From G963663315 sp963663315 (GTDB lineage Bacteria > Pseudomonadota > Gammaproteobacteria > Arenicellales > Poriferihabitantaceae), in assembly GCA_963663315.1 (NCBI GenBank), contig OY760176.1, positions 2,046,001 through 2,110,000 of the forward strand: DNA of 64,000 nt, read 5' to 3'. This document shows, one piece after another, positions 27,990-37,767 of this stretch. The notes under the pieces are model-generated. The model had not been told where the DNA came from. It ran no database searches and saw only the letters and a list, made by a program, of their open reading frames with translations. Position 1 is the stretch's first letter, and the number at the start of each line of letters is the position of its first letter. Position numbers and translations under genes: made by a program.

Positions 27990-28760
27990 ATGAATGCATC
28001 AGGTTCTACTCGCTTACTTGGCAAAACCGCTCTGGTTACTGGTGGTAAAAGAGGGATAGGCCGCGCGATTGTCGACCGATTCGTAGCAGAAGGTGCAGTG
28101 GTGATGACCTGTGGGAGAGGAGAACGTCCAGAAGATCTTCCTGATCCGGTATTCTGGATGACCGCCGATGTTTCTCAAACCACTGAAGTGATCGCCCTGA
28201 ATCAGCGTTTCAAGGAAATTCTTGGGCCGATGTGTGTGCTTGTCAACAACGCTGGTATACAGCTTGAAAAAAACATACTCGATACAACAGACGAAGACTG
28301 GGAGTCTGTGATGGGTGTCAACGCGAAGGGTACGTTTTTAACTTGCCGGGAAATGATACCGGACATGGAAGCGGGCGGCTCGATTATCAATATCGGATCC
28401 ATCTCCGCAAATTTGGCAGACCCCGGTTTGGCCCTCTACAATGCATCGAAAGGCTTTGTTCATAGTTTGACCCGATCCATCGCCGTGGATCATGGGCCCG
28501 CCATTCGTTGCAATGCGATCTCCCCTGGCTGGATTATGACTGAAATGGCGGATGCCGCATTCGACATTGCAGACAACCCCTCCAATGCCAGAAAAGATGC
28601 TTTGCAGCGTCATCCAGCCGGACGAATGGGGCTGCCAACTGATATCGCCAGTATGGCCGTATGGCTGGCTTCGAACGAATCCGAATTCGTCACTGGACAA
28701 TGTTATGTAGTGGACGGAGGATTGACTGCCGCTTCTCCATTAAATCCCTCGTTGTTCTGA
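27990..28760 (+). CDS. SDR family oxidoreductase
   Basis: A 256-residue classical short-chain dehydrogenase/reductase. It has the cofactor motif TGGKRGIGRA (about 18-27), NNAG, the catalytic Ser in NIGSISAN and Y-x3-K in LYNASKGF, and the C-terminal FVTGQCYVVDGGL. It probably oxidises a hydroxyl or reduces a keto group with NAD(P). It lies 60 bases after the sarcosine oxidase gene on the same strand and converges with the TauD-like gene. The substrate is not evident. Confidence 0.9.
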   Translation: MNASGSTRLLGKTALVTGGKRGIGRAIVDRFVAEGAVVMTCGRGERPEDLPDPVFWMTADVSQTTEVIALNQRFKEILGPMCVLVNNAGIQLEKNILDTTDEDWESVMGVNAKGTFLTCREMIPDMEAGGSIINIGSISANLADPGLALYNASKGFVHSLTRSIAVDHGPAIRCNAISPGWIMTEMADAAFDIADNPSNARKDALQRHPAGRMGLPTDIASMAVWLASNESEFVTGQCYVVDGGLTAASPLNPSLF

Positions 28761-28806
28761 TGAAGGGATGGGCTATCCGGTCTATTATCCGGTACTGACA
28801 ACACTG

Positions 28807-29715
28807 TCAAACCGATTCTATCGCATCCCCTGAAATGCGATTAGAAGGCTTCCCATCAATACCAACAGGTACGGAACCATTCAATGTGACTCGGTAAAAT
28901 TCTCTATCGAAATCCGTATCGTAAACATCGCGGACAGCCAGGTGTTGTGTTGATCTGTTATCCCAAAAGGCGATACTGCCTTCTTCCCAACGAAAGCGAA
29001 CGATAAACTCCGCTCGTATACAGTGTTCCCATAGATACTCTAACAACATATCGCTTTCTGTCATTGTTAACCCTGCAATTTCCTTAACGAATTGCTGATT
29101 AGCAAACAAAGCATGCTCTCCTGTCTCTGGATGCACTGTTACTATAGGGTGTTCGGTCATTAGAGATTTATCATCAACTTTACGGTTGTAGGATTCGGCA
29201 TTTTCTCCACCACCCGCCCTCTTGAATTGATGTACGGCACGAAGCGTGGCAAGAAACGCCTGCATCTTAGGTGACAACGCCCGGTAAGCTGCGACCATAT
29301 TTGTCCATTGGGTGTCACCACCATAGGGTGGTACGACCACCGCTCGAAGGATAGAACCGAAAGGCGGGTTTATTGCCGCTGTGACATCGGTATGCCAATC
29401 TGTCCACACTCGCGTGGTCGCGGGACGGTTGGCGGATGCTGTGCGATGTTTCGTTACTGGATAAATTTCGGGATATTCTGCATCATTCCCAAACACGATA
29501 TGACCTGAAGTCAGCTCGCCGAACTGTCTGCCAAAAGCAATATGCTGTTCATGACTTAACGTCTGATTGCGAAAAAATATTACCTTCCAGGTATTCAGGG
29601 CTTCCCTGATTACTGAGATTTGCTCCTCTGTCAGAGGTCTGGATAAATCAACACCGCCAACTTCCGCACCTATATGGACGGTCATCGGCTTAACGGTTAC
29701 TCCGGTATCAGTCAT
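28807..29715 (-). CDS. TauD/TfdA family 2-oxoglutarate-dependent dioxygenase
   Basis: A 302-residue Fe(II)/2OG dioxygenase. The N-terminal block IGAEVGGVDLSRPL, the HxD iron ligands in WHTDVT (about residue 105), the distal His in STQHLAVRDVY and the Arg in EFYRVTLNG are all in place. The family oxidises taurine, alkylsulfonates, 2,4-D and related acids; this member is not specific enough to name. The start at 29715 has a strong purine-rich ribosome site (AGAGGAAGGGG) just upstream; a TTG at 29739 would extend it by eight residues. It follows the VOC gene by 36 bases and is probably co-transcribed. Confidence 0.9.
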   Translation of the reverse strand: MTDTGVTVKPMTVHIGAEVGGVDLSRPLTEEQISVIREALNTWKVIFFRNQTLSHEQHIAFGRQFGELTSGHIVFGNDAEYPEIYPVTKHRTASANRPATTRVWTDWHTDVTAAINPPFGSILRAVVVPPYGGDTQWTNMVAAYRALSPKMQAFLATLRAVHQFKRAGGGENAESYNRKVDDKSLMTEHPIVTVHPETGEHALFANQQFVKEIAGLTMTESDMLLEYLWEHCIRAEFIVRFRWEEGSIAFWDNRSTQHLAVRDVYDTDFDREFYRVTLNGSVPVGIDGKPSNRISGDAIESV

Positions 29716-29751
29716 TTTCCCCTTCCTCTTGTTTATCAACGTATTGGATCA

Positions 29752-30150
29752 TTACTCGGTGGTCATCTTAAATAGCTCGCCTGACGATTCTTCCCGTAAC
29801 GAGCACATATTCCCATCCGGGTCCATGAAATCACCCACTGTCCCCCATATCTCTCTCCTGATTTTTACATCTACGCCTTTTTCGAGAAGCGCCCGTGCCG
29901 AGTCATCTACACTTTTCACATTAAATCTCAACCATACTGGATTTTGTGTTGCATTTTTGCCAGACGAAATCGCTTTGCCGCCAGTTTCGATCATGAGATA
30001 GGTATTCACACCCAGACTCAACACCGTAAGTTTTGAATGTTCATCGTCAAGGACTCCTGATATTGGAAGGTATAACACATCTGAATAAAATGCTACACAT
30101 TCATCATACTTCTCTGTACAGAGTATCAAGCCTGTTCTTTCATACTTCAT
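29752..30150 (-). CDS. VOC family (glyoxalase/dioxygenase fold) protein
   Basis: A 132-residue single-domain VOC protein of two beta-alpha-beta-beta-beta modules: residues 4-60 (FYSDVLYLPIS, LGVNTYLMIETGG) and 70-132 (VWLRFNVKSVDDSARAL, FMDPDGNMCSLRE). The Glu of EPDGN-like FMDPDGN and the Glu near the C-terminus could be metal ligands. Family members include glyoxalase I, resistance proteins and extradiol dioxygenases, so the role is open. It is first in a two-gene unit with the TauD-like dioxygenase. Confidence 0.82.
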   Translation of the reverse strand: MKYERTGLILCTEKYDECVAFYSDVLYLPISGVLDDEHSKLTVLSLGVNTYLMIETGGKAISSGKNATQNPVWLRFNVKSVDDSARALLEKGVDVKIRREIWGTVGDFMDPDGNMCSLREESSGELFKMTTE

Positions 30151-30314
30151 GGTCTTCCCTAAGGGATCTAAAGGATTGTCAGCAGAAATATTTTTTTAAA
30201 TCACGAAGGAAAAGCTTACCGCGCATACGCTCACTATATGCACCATTCTCAATAAATAGAAGACCTTCGATCCGGTTTTCTGCAACCGAAACGCACAGGA
30301 GAATAGAGGCATTG

Positions 30315-30420
30315 CGGTTCGGGCTTTGGCTGTCGGTTGTGGATTCCCGCTTCCGCGGGAATGACGGAATGGAGACAGGAATGACCGGTGACCGGACAAC
30401 CACAGGGGGATTGCCCCTAC
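30315..30420. repeat. Palindromic dispersed repeat, copy 2
   Basis: The 333-base gap between the phosphomannomutase and VOC genes contains two modules. The first, 30315-30362, shares 43 of 48 positions with copy 3 (44422-44469) and contains ATTCCCGC/GCGGGAAT (30343-30350, 30355-30362). The second, from 30394, has GGACAACCACAGGGGG, as in copy 1 (10168), followed by an imperfect return arm ending in CCCCTAC. The rest of the gap (30151-30310) is AT-rich and shows no gene. Confidence 0.75.
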
Positions 30421-30483
30421 ACGGAAATGACAACAGGAGACGCGGGTGTCGGAATCTCACATCCGGCGTACCTCGTGCGCAAG

Positions 30484-31857
30484 TCAGAACGGCAACTCAA
30501 GTCCGGGCCTTACCGAGGTAAACAGATCCCTGAATTTCTGTTGTATCAATGCAAGCTGGTTTTCATTGTCGGCTTCGAATCGCATGATGATGGACGGGGT
30601 CGTATTCGAGGCCCTTAGTAAACCGAAGCCATCATCGAAATCAACGCGCAGGCCGTCAATCGTATTTACTGTTGCATCGTCGAAGTGTGCGACCCTGACC
30701 AGTTCTTCAACCAGTCGATGATGTTCGCCTTCGTCCATCTCCAAACGCAATTCAGGTGTATTGATGGTATTGGGAATCGAATCGAATATCTCACTGGGAT
30801 GGGTTTCGCTCCGGGTCAACAGTTCGCATAACCGGGCGCCTGCATAAATTCCATCATCGAAACCGCCCCAGCGATCATTGAAAAAGATATGGCCACTCAT
30901 TTCCCCGGCCAGAATTGCCCCGGTTTCCTTCAGCTTGCTTTTTATCAGCGAATGACCGGTTTTCCACATGGTGGCCTTGCCTCCATTGCGTTCGATGACT
31001 TCCGGCAGTATGCGGGAACACTTGACATCGAAAATGATTTCCGCGCCCCGGTGAAGTTGCAGCAGTTCCTGTGCGAACAACACCATTAGCCGATCAGGCC
31101 AGATCACCTCTCCTGTCGCTGAGACAACCCCAAGCCGGTCACCATCGCCATCAAAGGCTATGCCAAAATCGGCATCGTGTTCTTTCACCTTCCCGATCAG
31201 ATCCTGCAGGTTTTCAGGCTGCCCCGGATCAGGATGATGATTCGGAAAGGTTCCATCCACTTCACAGAACAGTTCAATCACTTCGCAGCCGAGCGCGCGA
31301 AATATCCCGGGCGCACTGTCACCGGCTACGCCATTACCACAATCCAGGACCAGTTTGAGCGAACGAGACAGGGAAATATCCTGGATGATTGCATTGCAGT
31401 ACTGCGGCAATATTTCCTGACGGGTCAACACCCCCTGACCGGCCCTGAAATCGTTGTTCAGGATTCGCCGCCTGATATGTTGAATCGCCTCCCCGGCCAG
31501 AGTAGTACCATCAATCATCATTTTCAGGCCGTTGTATTCGGGCGGATTGTGGCTGCCGGTGACCTGCACCCCTGTTCCGGTATTCAATTCAGTGGTGGCA
31601 AAATACAGCGCCGGGGTCGGCGCCTGTCCGATTTCAATCACATTGCAGCCGGTCGACAAAATGCCCCGATTCAGGGCTTCCACCAACTCCGGCCCGGTCA
31701 ACCGGCCATCCCGGCCTGTCACCGAAGTGTTGACGCCCTGGTCGAGCATCTGGCTGCCGAGCGCCTTGCCAATCAATTCGACCACATCCGCGGTTAGCGA
31801 AGTGGCAACCACACCGCGAATGTCATAGGCTTTGAAAATCTCTTCCGCCAGTATCAC
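30484..31857 (-). CDS. Phosphomannomutase/phosphoglucomutase
   Basis: A 457-residue alpha-D-phosphohexomutase of the AlgC/ManB type, which interconverts the 1- and 6-phosphates of mannose or glucose for exopolysaccharide or LPS synthesis. Domains are visible from N to C: KAYDIRGV, the phosphoserine loop TGSHNPPEYNG (Ser about 107), the metal-binding DGDGDRLG (about 240), the sugar-binding GEMSGHIFF and the phosphate-binding loop RASNTTPSI. It lies 51 bases after lpd on the same strand, though its function is unrelated to it. Confidence 0.93.
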   Translation of the reverse strand: MILAEEIFKAYDIRGVVATSLTADVVELIGKALGSQMLDQGVNTSVTGRDGRLTGPELVEALNRGILSTGCNVIEIGQAPTPALYFATTELNTGTGVQVTGSHNPPEYNGLKMMIDGTTLAGEAIQHIRRRILNNDFRAGQGVLTRQEILPQYCNAIIQDISLSRSLKLVLDCGNGVAGDSAPGIFRALGCEVIELFCEVDGTFPNHHPDPGQPENLQDLIGKVKEHDADFGIAFDGDGDRLGVVSATGEVIWPDRLMVLFAQELLQLHRGAEIIFDVKCSRILPEVIERNGGKATMWKTGHSLIKSKLKETGAILAGEMSGHIFFNDRWGGFDDGIYAGARLCELLTRSETHPSEIFDSIPNTINTPELRLEMDEGEHHRLVEELVRVAHFDDATVNTIDGLRVDFDDGFGLLRASNTTPSIIMRFEADNENQLALIQQKFRDLFTSVRPGLELPF

Positions 31858-31907
31858 TACAATACCATCTGGAAAGTCAGTGGGGCCAGCCAGTCGGCCA
31901 ACCTGTC

Positions 31908-33356
31908 TTATCCCGCTTTATGTATCGCTCGCCTGTCTACTGCGAGCGCTGCTTCGTGAACAGCTTCAGATAATGTAGGGTGGGCGTGAATGGTTCTCGC
32001 CAGATCTTCCGAACTGGCCTGATATTCCATGGCCAGTACACACTCATTAATCAGCTCGGAAACATGCGGGCCGATCATGTGCACGCCCAGCAGTCGGTCT
32101 GTGCTTTTGTCGGCAACCATTTTGACAAAGCCGTCGGGCTCTTCCATGGCTCGTGCACGGCCATTGGCAGCAAACGGAAACAAACCTGTTTTGACCTGGA
32201 TTCCCTGCTCCTTCAACTGCTTCTCGGTCTGTCCCACCCAGGCAATTTCAGGTGCGGTATAGATCACCCACGGTACGCAATTGAAATCGACATGGCCCTT
32301 TGCACCGGCAATGCGCTCGGCTACAGCCACCCCTTCTTCCGAACTTTTATGGGCCAGCATCGGACCACGGACCGCATCACCAACAGCCCATATATGAGGC
32401 TCACTGGTTCTGCATTGATCGTCCACCTCAATGAACCCCCGGCTGTCGATGGCAACGCCACAGTCCGGCGCGATCAGGCCATTGGTTGCCGGCTTTCGTC
32501 CGACCGCAACAATCAGTCGATCGACTTCAATCTGAAATGCCTGATCCTGCTGGCGGTAGCTCACCTGCAGGCCGTCGGTTCCTGCATTCGCCCCGTCAAC
32601 CGTTTCAACCATGGCCCCCAGACGGATATCCAGACCTTGCCGGGTCAGTTGTTTTTTTGCTTCGCGCACGATCTGATGATCCGCTACCGGGAGAAAATCT
32701 TCCAGCGCTTCCATGATTATGACCTGCGACCCGAGGCGATTCCATACACTGCCGAGTTCAAGTCCGATTACGCCGGCGCCAATGATTCCCAGTCGGGCGG
32801 GCACGTGATCAAAGCTCAACGCCCCAGTCGAGTCCACCACGAACTCATTGTCGAAAGGGAGATTCGGTAATTCAATCGGGACAGAGCCTGGTGCGAGGAT
32901 AATTTCACGGGCGGTCAGCTTATCGGTCAGGACCCCGTCACGGTCGAGAACATTGACCCTGCCGTTGGTCATCACCTGCCCGAATCCATGAATCGAAGTG
33001 ACCTTGTTGGCCTTGAATAATTGTGCAATGCCGCCCGTCAGTTGTTTCACGATGTCCCGTTTTCGGGCCTGCATTCTGGCAATATCGATGGACACGTTTT
33101 CGGCGGTAATGCCATGGGCGGGAAACTGATGAATAATTTTATGGACTTGTTCGGACGAATCCAGCAATGCCTTGGAAGGGATACAGCCGACATTCAAACA
33201 GGCGCCCCCCAGACTGGCTCCACCCGCGGGATTGATCTCGTAGTTGATCTGGTTATCAATGCAGGCGGTATTCAATCCAAGCTGGGCACACCGGATAGCC
33301 GCGACATACCCCCCCGGTCCTGCGCCGATCACAATAACATCAAAATCATCCGACAT
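31908..33356 (-). CDS. lpd: Dihydrolipoyl dehydrogenase (E3)
   Basis: A 482-residue E3 flavoprotein that reoxidises dihydrolipoyl groups with NAD+. It has VIVIGAGPGGYVAAIR, the redox disulfide in GGACLNVGCIPSKALL, the NAD motif LGIIGAGVIGLELGSV and the C-terminal dimer-interface HAHPTLSEAVHEAAL with the catalytic His. The ATG at 33356 has a GGAGG site eight bases upstream; the longer frame starting at 33380 is less likely. It is third in the sucA-sucB-lpd operon, so it should serve the 2-oxoglutarate dehydrogenase complex. Confidence 0.96.
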   Translation of the reverse strand: MSDDFDVIVIGAGPGGYVAAIRCAQLGLNTACIDNQINYEINPAGGASLGGACLNVGCIPSKALLDSSEQVHKIIHQFPAHGITAENVSIDIARMQARKRDIVKQLTGGIAQLFKANKVTSIHGFGQVMTNGRVNVLDRDGVLTDKLTAREIILAPGSVPIELPNLPFDNEFVVDSTGALSFDHVPARLGIIGAGVIGLELGSVWNRLGSQVIIMEALEDFLPVADHQIVREAKKQLTRQGLDIRLGAMVETVDGANAGTDGLQVSYRQQDQAFQIEVDRLIVAVGRKPATNGLIAPDCGVAIDSRGFIEVDDQCRTSEPHIWAVGDAVRGPMLAHKSSEEGVAVAERIAGAKGHVDFNCVPWVIYTAPEIAWVGQTEKQLKEQGIQVKTGLFPFAANGRARAMEEPDGFVKMVADKSTDRLLGVHMIGPHVSELINECVLAMEYQASSEDLARTIHAHPTLSEAVHEAALAVDRRAIHKAG

Positions 33357-33386
33357 GAATTCGCCCTCCGGGCATGTCAAGCGAGT

Positions 33387-34721
33387 TTAACAATCGAGCA
33401 ACAATCTGGCAGGGTCTTCCAGCATGTCTTTGATGGTAACCAGAAACTGAACCGCTTCCTTGCCATCAACAATCCGATGGTCATAGGAGAGCGCCAGATA
33501 CATCATGGGTCGGATCACCACCTCACCATTTTCCACCATCGGACGTTGTTGTATCTTGTGCATACCCAGTATGGCGCTTTGCGGTGGATTGACAATCGGA
33601 GTGGAAAGCAAAGAGCCGAACACACCGCCATTGGTGATGGTAAAGGTACCACCGGTCAGTTCATCCATGGCGATCTTCCCCTGTTTTGCGCGGGAACCGA
33701 ATTCCTGTATCTGTTGCTCGATCTGGGCATAATTCATTGATTCGCAGTTTCGCAGCACCGGAACAACAAGCCCCCTTGGAGAAGCTACGGCAATACCGAT
33801 GTCACAGTAGTTATGTTGAACAATGTCAGTACCCTCTATATAGGAATTGACCAGAGGAAATTTTTGTAATCCGGCCACACTTGCCTTGACGAAAAAGGAC
33901 ATGAACCCGAGGCGGGCGCCATGTTTTTCCACGAAAGCTTCCTTGTATTTTGATCGCAACTCCATCACTGCCTGCATGTTTACTTCGTTGAAGGTAGTCA
34001 GCAGGGCTGCATTTTGCTGGGAATGCAGCAACCGACTGGCAATGGTCTGCCGCAGGCGGCTCATCGGCACACGGTTCTGTTGACGCAGGCCGCCTGCAGA
34101 ATCCGGGACAGGGGACGCGGTCTTGGCGGGCGCAGCAATGAGTTCTGAAGACTTGCCCTGACTGGCATCGCCTGCTGCATCCGTAACACTTCCCTTGTCA
34201 GACACTGACCTGTCGGCAGTGGCCATATAATTGAGCACATCTTCCTTGATTATTCGTCCACCGCGACCTGAACCGTTGATCCGTGCCGGGTCCAATCTGT
34301 TTTCATCGATCAACCTGCGCACGGCCGGGCTGAGTTTCTGGTCATCATCGGATGGAAGACTTTCGTTTTCCCTGCCGCCCTGCGGCGGACTGTCAGAAAC
34401 CGGGGTATCGGCTATTGCAGCGTCGATATCAGTGAGAGCCTGCTCAGCCATATCCGTTAAAGCTGCAAGATCGTCCACGTTCGAACCCGTTTCGATACGG
34501 GCGAGCACCTGCTCACCCAATACTGTGGCGCCCGTTTGTTCGACGATTTCGCTCAAGATTCCGTCCACAGGCGCCGGTACTTCAAGCACTACTTTATCGG
34601 TTTCCACCTCAACCAGTATTTCATCCCTGTATACACGGTCACCTGGCTGCTTGCTCCATTCGAGCAGTAACGCATCGGCTACGGACTCAGGGAGTACCGG
34701 CACTTTTATTTCAATGGTCAT
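33387..34721 (-). CDS. sucB: Dihydrolipoyl succinyltransferase (E2 of 2-oxoglutarate dehydrogenase)
   Basis: A 444-residue E2 protein. Residues 1-76 are the lipoyl domain with the lipoylated lysine in VETDKVVLEV; an Ala/Pro/acidic linker leads to the E3-binding domain (LSPAVRRLIDENRLDPARI, about 132-165), a second linker, and the catalytic domain ending in YDHRIVDGKEAVQFL with the active-site His. The core blocks (FNEVNMQAVMELR, GTFTITNGGVFGSL) are those of succinyltransferases. It lies 39 bases after sucA and 30 bases before lpd. Confidence 0.96.
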   Translation of the reverse strand: MTIEIKVPVLPESVADALLLEWSKQPGDRVYRDEILVEVETDKVVLEVPAPVDGILSEIVEQTGATVLGEQVLARIETGSNVDDLAALTDMAEQALTDIDAAIADTPVSDSPPQGGRENESLPSDDDQKLSPAVRRLIDENRLDPARINGSGRGGRIIKEDVLNYMATADRSVSDKGSVTDAAGDASQGKSSELIAAPAKTASPVPDSAGGLRQQNRVPMSRLRQTIASRLLHSQQNAALLTTFNEVNMQAVMELRSKYKEAFVEKHGARLGFMSFFVKASVAGLQKFPLVNSYIEGTDIVQHNYCDIGIAVASPRGLVVPVLRNCESMNYAQIEQQIQEFGSRAKQGKIAMDELTGGTFTITNGGVFGSLLSTPIVNPPQSAILGMHKIQQRPMVENGEVVIRPMMYLALSYDHRIVDGKEAVQFLVTIKDMLEDPARLLLDC

Positions 34722-34760
34722 GATAGATGTCTATCCGAAAATCGTTGCCAGATTCATATA

Positions 34761-37559
34761 CTAAACGTTTACAGCGAGCGCATCCTGAACCACTTTCTGC
34801 TGCTGTTTCCGATGGAGCTTGAAGAACCCAACCGCAGGAGATGGAGATCCTTCCCGTCCCACGTAACTCAATGTCTGGTTCTGATTCAATACATTTCTCA
34901 GGTAGTAGAAAATCTGATACCAGCAACCCTGATTCTTTGGTTCTTCCTGACACCAGACAATATCTTCGGCGTGAGAATATTTTCCGATTTCTGCCTGCAA
35001 TTCCTGGCCCGGGAAAGGATGAATCTGCTCCAGGCGAATGATCGCAACATTCTGCTGGTTCCTGTTTCGGCGTTCTTCCAGTATATCGTAGTAAACCTTT
35101 CCGCAGCAGATAATGATCTTTTTTACCGAATCCGGGAGCAGTGGATCAATCTCAGGCAATACCGGATAAAACCTGCCTTGAGCCAGATCATCAGGTCCGC
35201 ATACGGCCAGTTTGTGTCGCAGCAGACTCTTTGGCGTCATCACGATCAATGGCCGCCGAAACGAACGCATCATCTGACGACGCAACATATGAAAAGTCTG
35301 CGCGGGAGTCGTAGGTACGCAGACCTGCATATTGTGTTCTGCACAGAGTTGCAGAAACCGTTCCAGCCTGGCTGAAGAATGTTCCGGTCCCTGCCCTTCC
35401 ATTCCATGGGGTAAAAACAAAACCAGACTGCATATCCTTGACCATTTTGCCTGACCACTGCTGATGAACTGGTCAATGACAACCTGTGCACCATTCACAA
35501 AATCACCAAACTGGGCTTCCCAGATAACCAGTGTTCTGGGTTCTGTCGTTGAATAGCCAAACTCGAAGCCAAGCACTGCCTCTTCGGAAAGCAGCGAGTT
35601 TATGACCAGAAATTCGCTACTGCTTTTGCCGACATATTGCAGCGGGATATGGGTACGGGGCTGGGATTGATCATGCAGTGTGGCATGTCGATGGGAAAAT
35701 GTCCCCCGACCTGCATCCTGCCCGGACAACCGAACCCGGTAATTCTGATCAATCAGCGTGGCATAGGTCAATAATTCCGCACAACCCCAATCCATTGGTT
35801 TTTCTCCTCTGGTCATCGCGACCCGGTCATCAAGAATACCTTGAACCCGTTTGTGTACGACGAAATCATCCGGAGACCAGGTCAGGATTTCTGCCAGTTC
35901 AACCAATCGCTCAGGGTCGACACCGGTATCCACTTCTTCCCGCCAGTCCTCCCCCATATAGGGTTTCCAATCCAGCGTCAACAGGGACTTGTTCGGGTCA
36001 ATCACCTGACCTGCGACCACATGACCTTCATCCAGCCTGTCCCGGTATTGCTGCACCATCTGATCGGCTTTAGATGGTTCTATCACGCTCTCATCTACCA
36101 GTCTTTGCGCGTACAATTGTCGCGGGGTTTTGTGACGCTTGATTTCTCCGTACATGATCGGCTGGGTAACCGCCGGTTCATCGGCTTCATTGTGGCCATG
36201 CCTTCGATAGCAAACCATGTCCAGTACGAAATCACCGCCAAATTTCATGCGATATTCCATCGCCACCCGGGCAGCAAAAATAATCGCATCAGGATCATCA
36301 CCGTTGACATGAAGTATCGGCGCCTGTACCAGTTTTGCGATTTCCGTGCAATAAAGCGTAGAACGTGCATCCAGGGTATTGGTGGTGAAACCAATTTGAT
36401 TGTTGACGATTATATGAATCGTACCGCCGGTGGAGAATCCTCGTGTAGCAGCCATGTTCAAGGTTTCCATGACCACCCCCTGTCCGGCAAATGCGGCATC
36501 CCCATGAATCAGAATTGGGATCACCTGCTTGCGTGCAGTATCCTTGCGTCGTTCCTGACGGGCTCGGACCGAACCCTCTACAACAGGACTGATGATCTCC
36601 AGGTGGGATGGATTAAAGGATAGTGCGAGATGTACATTGCCACCCGCGGTCATGATATCCGAAGATGCTCCCTGATGATATTTCACATCGCCGGTCCGGG
36701 TATCCGCACAGTCAGTTTCATACTCACCGTCGAATTCGCTGAACAATTCGCTGGGAGCCTTGCCCAGAATATTGACCAGTACATTCAATCGTCCACGATG
36801 AGCCATTCCAATCACCACTTCCTTTACGCCATTGGCGCCAAATTGCTGGATCAAATCCGACAACATCGGAATCAGCGAGTCACCGCCTTCGAGCGAAAAG
36901 CGTTTCTGGCCCACGTATCTGGTATGCAGATACTTTTCCAATCCTTCTGCCGCGGTCAGGCGCTCCAATATCCCTATGCGGAGATCATCCGGATAGCGCG
37001 GTCCTCGGGATTCAATCTCCACCTGTCGCTGTAGCCACATCCGTTTTTCCAGGGAATGCAGATACCTGATTTCGTAACCAATGGAACCACAATAGGTCTC
37101 CTGCAGAAAATTGAGAATCTCGCGCAAGGTCATTCGTCCGCCCTCGGCCAGATCTCCGATGTCAAACTCGGTATCAAGATCCTGCGCACTGAGATCAAAG
37201 CGTTCGAGTTCAATTTCTTCAGCGCTGCCTCTCGGCATCACACCAATCGGGTCAACATCTGCCCGCAAATGACCCAGTGAGCGATAGGCCATGATCAGCT
37301 TGGAAACCTGGGCCTGTTTATGTTCCAGACCCTCGAACCAGGTCTGATACCCGGTTTCCTCGGAAGGATCGAAGCTGAAGATCATTCCCGGTAACGATGA
37401 AAACACGGTCTGCCACTGCTTTTGCTGGTCGGACAATGAATCATTCGTGCCCTGCTCCGATATTTCCCGGTACAGGGATTCCAGATAACCGGCGTTACCT
37501 CCGCTCAGAAAACTCAAATCTACGTTGTTTGCGCTACCTTTATCGTCAAGGGATTTCAT
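34761..37559 (-). CDS. sucA: 2-oxoglutarate dehydrogenase E1 component
   Basis: A 932-residue thiamin-diphosphate enzyme that decarboxylates 2-oxoglutarate and transfers the succinyl group to SucB lipoyl groups. Visible blocks are GMAHRGRLNVL, the ThDP/Mg region GDAAFAGQGVV...NNQIGFTT, CYRRHGHNEADEP and LFLPHGMEGQGPEHSSARLE. Length agrees with E. coli SucA. It is the first gene of the operon; the 208-base gap to the divergent moeB-like gene should hold the promoter. Confidence 0.97.
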   Translation of the reverse strand: MKSLDDKGSANNVDLSFLSGGNAGYLESLYREISEQGTNDSLSDQQKQWQTVFSSLPGMIFSFDPSEETGYQTWFEGLEHKQAQVSKLIMAYRSLGHLRADVDPIGVMPRGSAEEIELERFDLSAQDLDTEFDIGDLAEGGRMTLREILNFLQETYCGSIGYEIRYLHSLEKRMWLQRQVEIESRGPRYPDDLRIGILERLTAAEGLEKYLHTRYVGQKRFSLEGGDSLIPMLSDLIQQFGANGVKEVVIGMAHRGRLNVLVNILGKAPSELFSEFDGEYETDCADTRTGDVKYHQGASSDIMTAGGNVHLALSFNPSHLEIISPVVEGSVRARQERRKDTARKQVIPILIHGDAAFAGQGVVMETLNMAATRGFSTGGTIHIIVNNQIGFTTNTLDARSTLYCTEIAKLVQAPILHVNGDDPDAIIFAARVAMEYRMKFGGDFVLDMVCYRRHGHNEADEPAVTQPIMYGEIKRHKTPRQLYAQRLVDESVIEPSKADQMVQQYRDRLDEGHVVAGQVIDPNKSLLTLDWKPYMGEDWREEVDTGVDPERLVELAEILTWSPDDFVVHKRVQGILDDRVAMTRGEKPMDWGCAELLTYATLIDQNYRVRLSGQDAGRGTFSHRHATLHDQSQPRTHIPLQYVGKSSSEFLVINSLLSEEAVLGFEFGYSTTEPRTLVIWEAQFGDFVNGAQVVIDQFISSGQAKWSRICSLVLFLPHGMEGQGPEHSSARLERFLQLCAEHNMQVCVPTTPAQTFHMLRRQMMRSFRRPLIVMTPKSLLRHKLAVCGPDDLAQGRFYPVLPEIDPLLPDSVKKIIICCGKVYYDILEERRNRNQQNVAIIRLEQIHPFPGQELQAEIGKYSHAEDIVWCQEEPKNQGCWYQIFYYLRNVLNQNQTLSYVGREGSPSPAVGFFKLHRKQQQKVVQDALAVNV

Positions 37560-37667
37560 GATGTGGAATGATTATTATCAAATTACCGGGCAGTATAACC
37601 ACAAGTATACCAAAGCAATTACACTTGACCACTCCGATTTCAGACCTATTGCACTTTTTTAACATGC

Positions 37668-37684
37668 CATTGCGATACGCAATG
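37668..37684. promoter_or_regulatory. Inverted repeat in the sucA/moeB divergent region
   Basis: CATTGCG-ATA-CGCAATG is a perfect 7-bp inverted repeat with a 3-base centre, 84 bases before the moeB-like ATG and about 110 bases from the sucA start. Its dyad symmetry and position in a divergent promoter region fit a regulator-binding site, though a chance palindrome is possible. No protein can be named. Confidence 0.35.
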
Positions 37685-37767
37685 ATTTTCTGTCAAACCG
37701 AAATTCCTGCGTCCCGGCAATCGGCCTTGATGTAAAATCCCCTTCGACTCACTGGTTTCCAACCATC

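Noticed and set aside
30179..30460. Minus-strand frames across the repeat before the VOC gene
   Set aside because: Most of their length is repeat sequence; the tail has no recognisable family.
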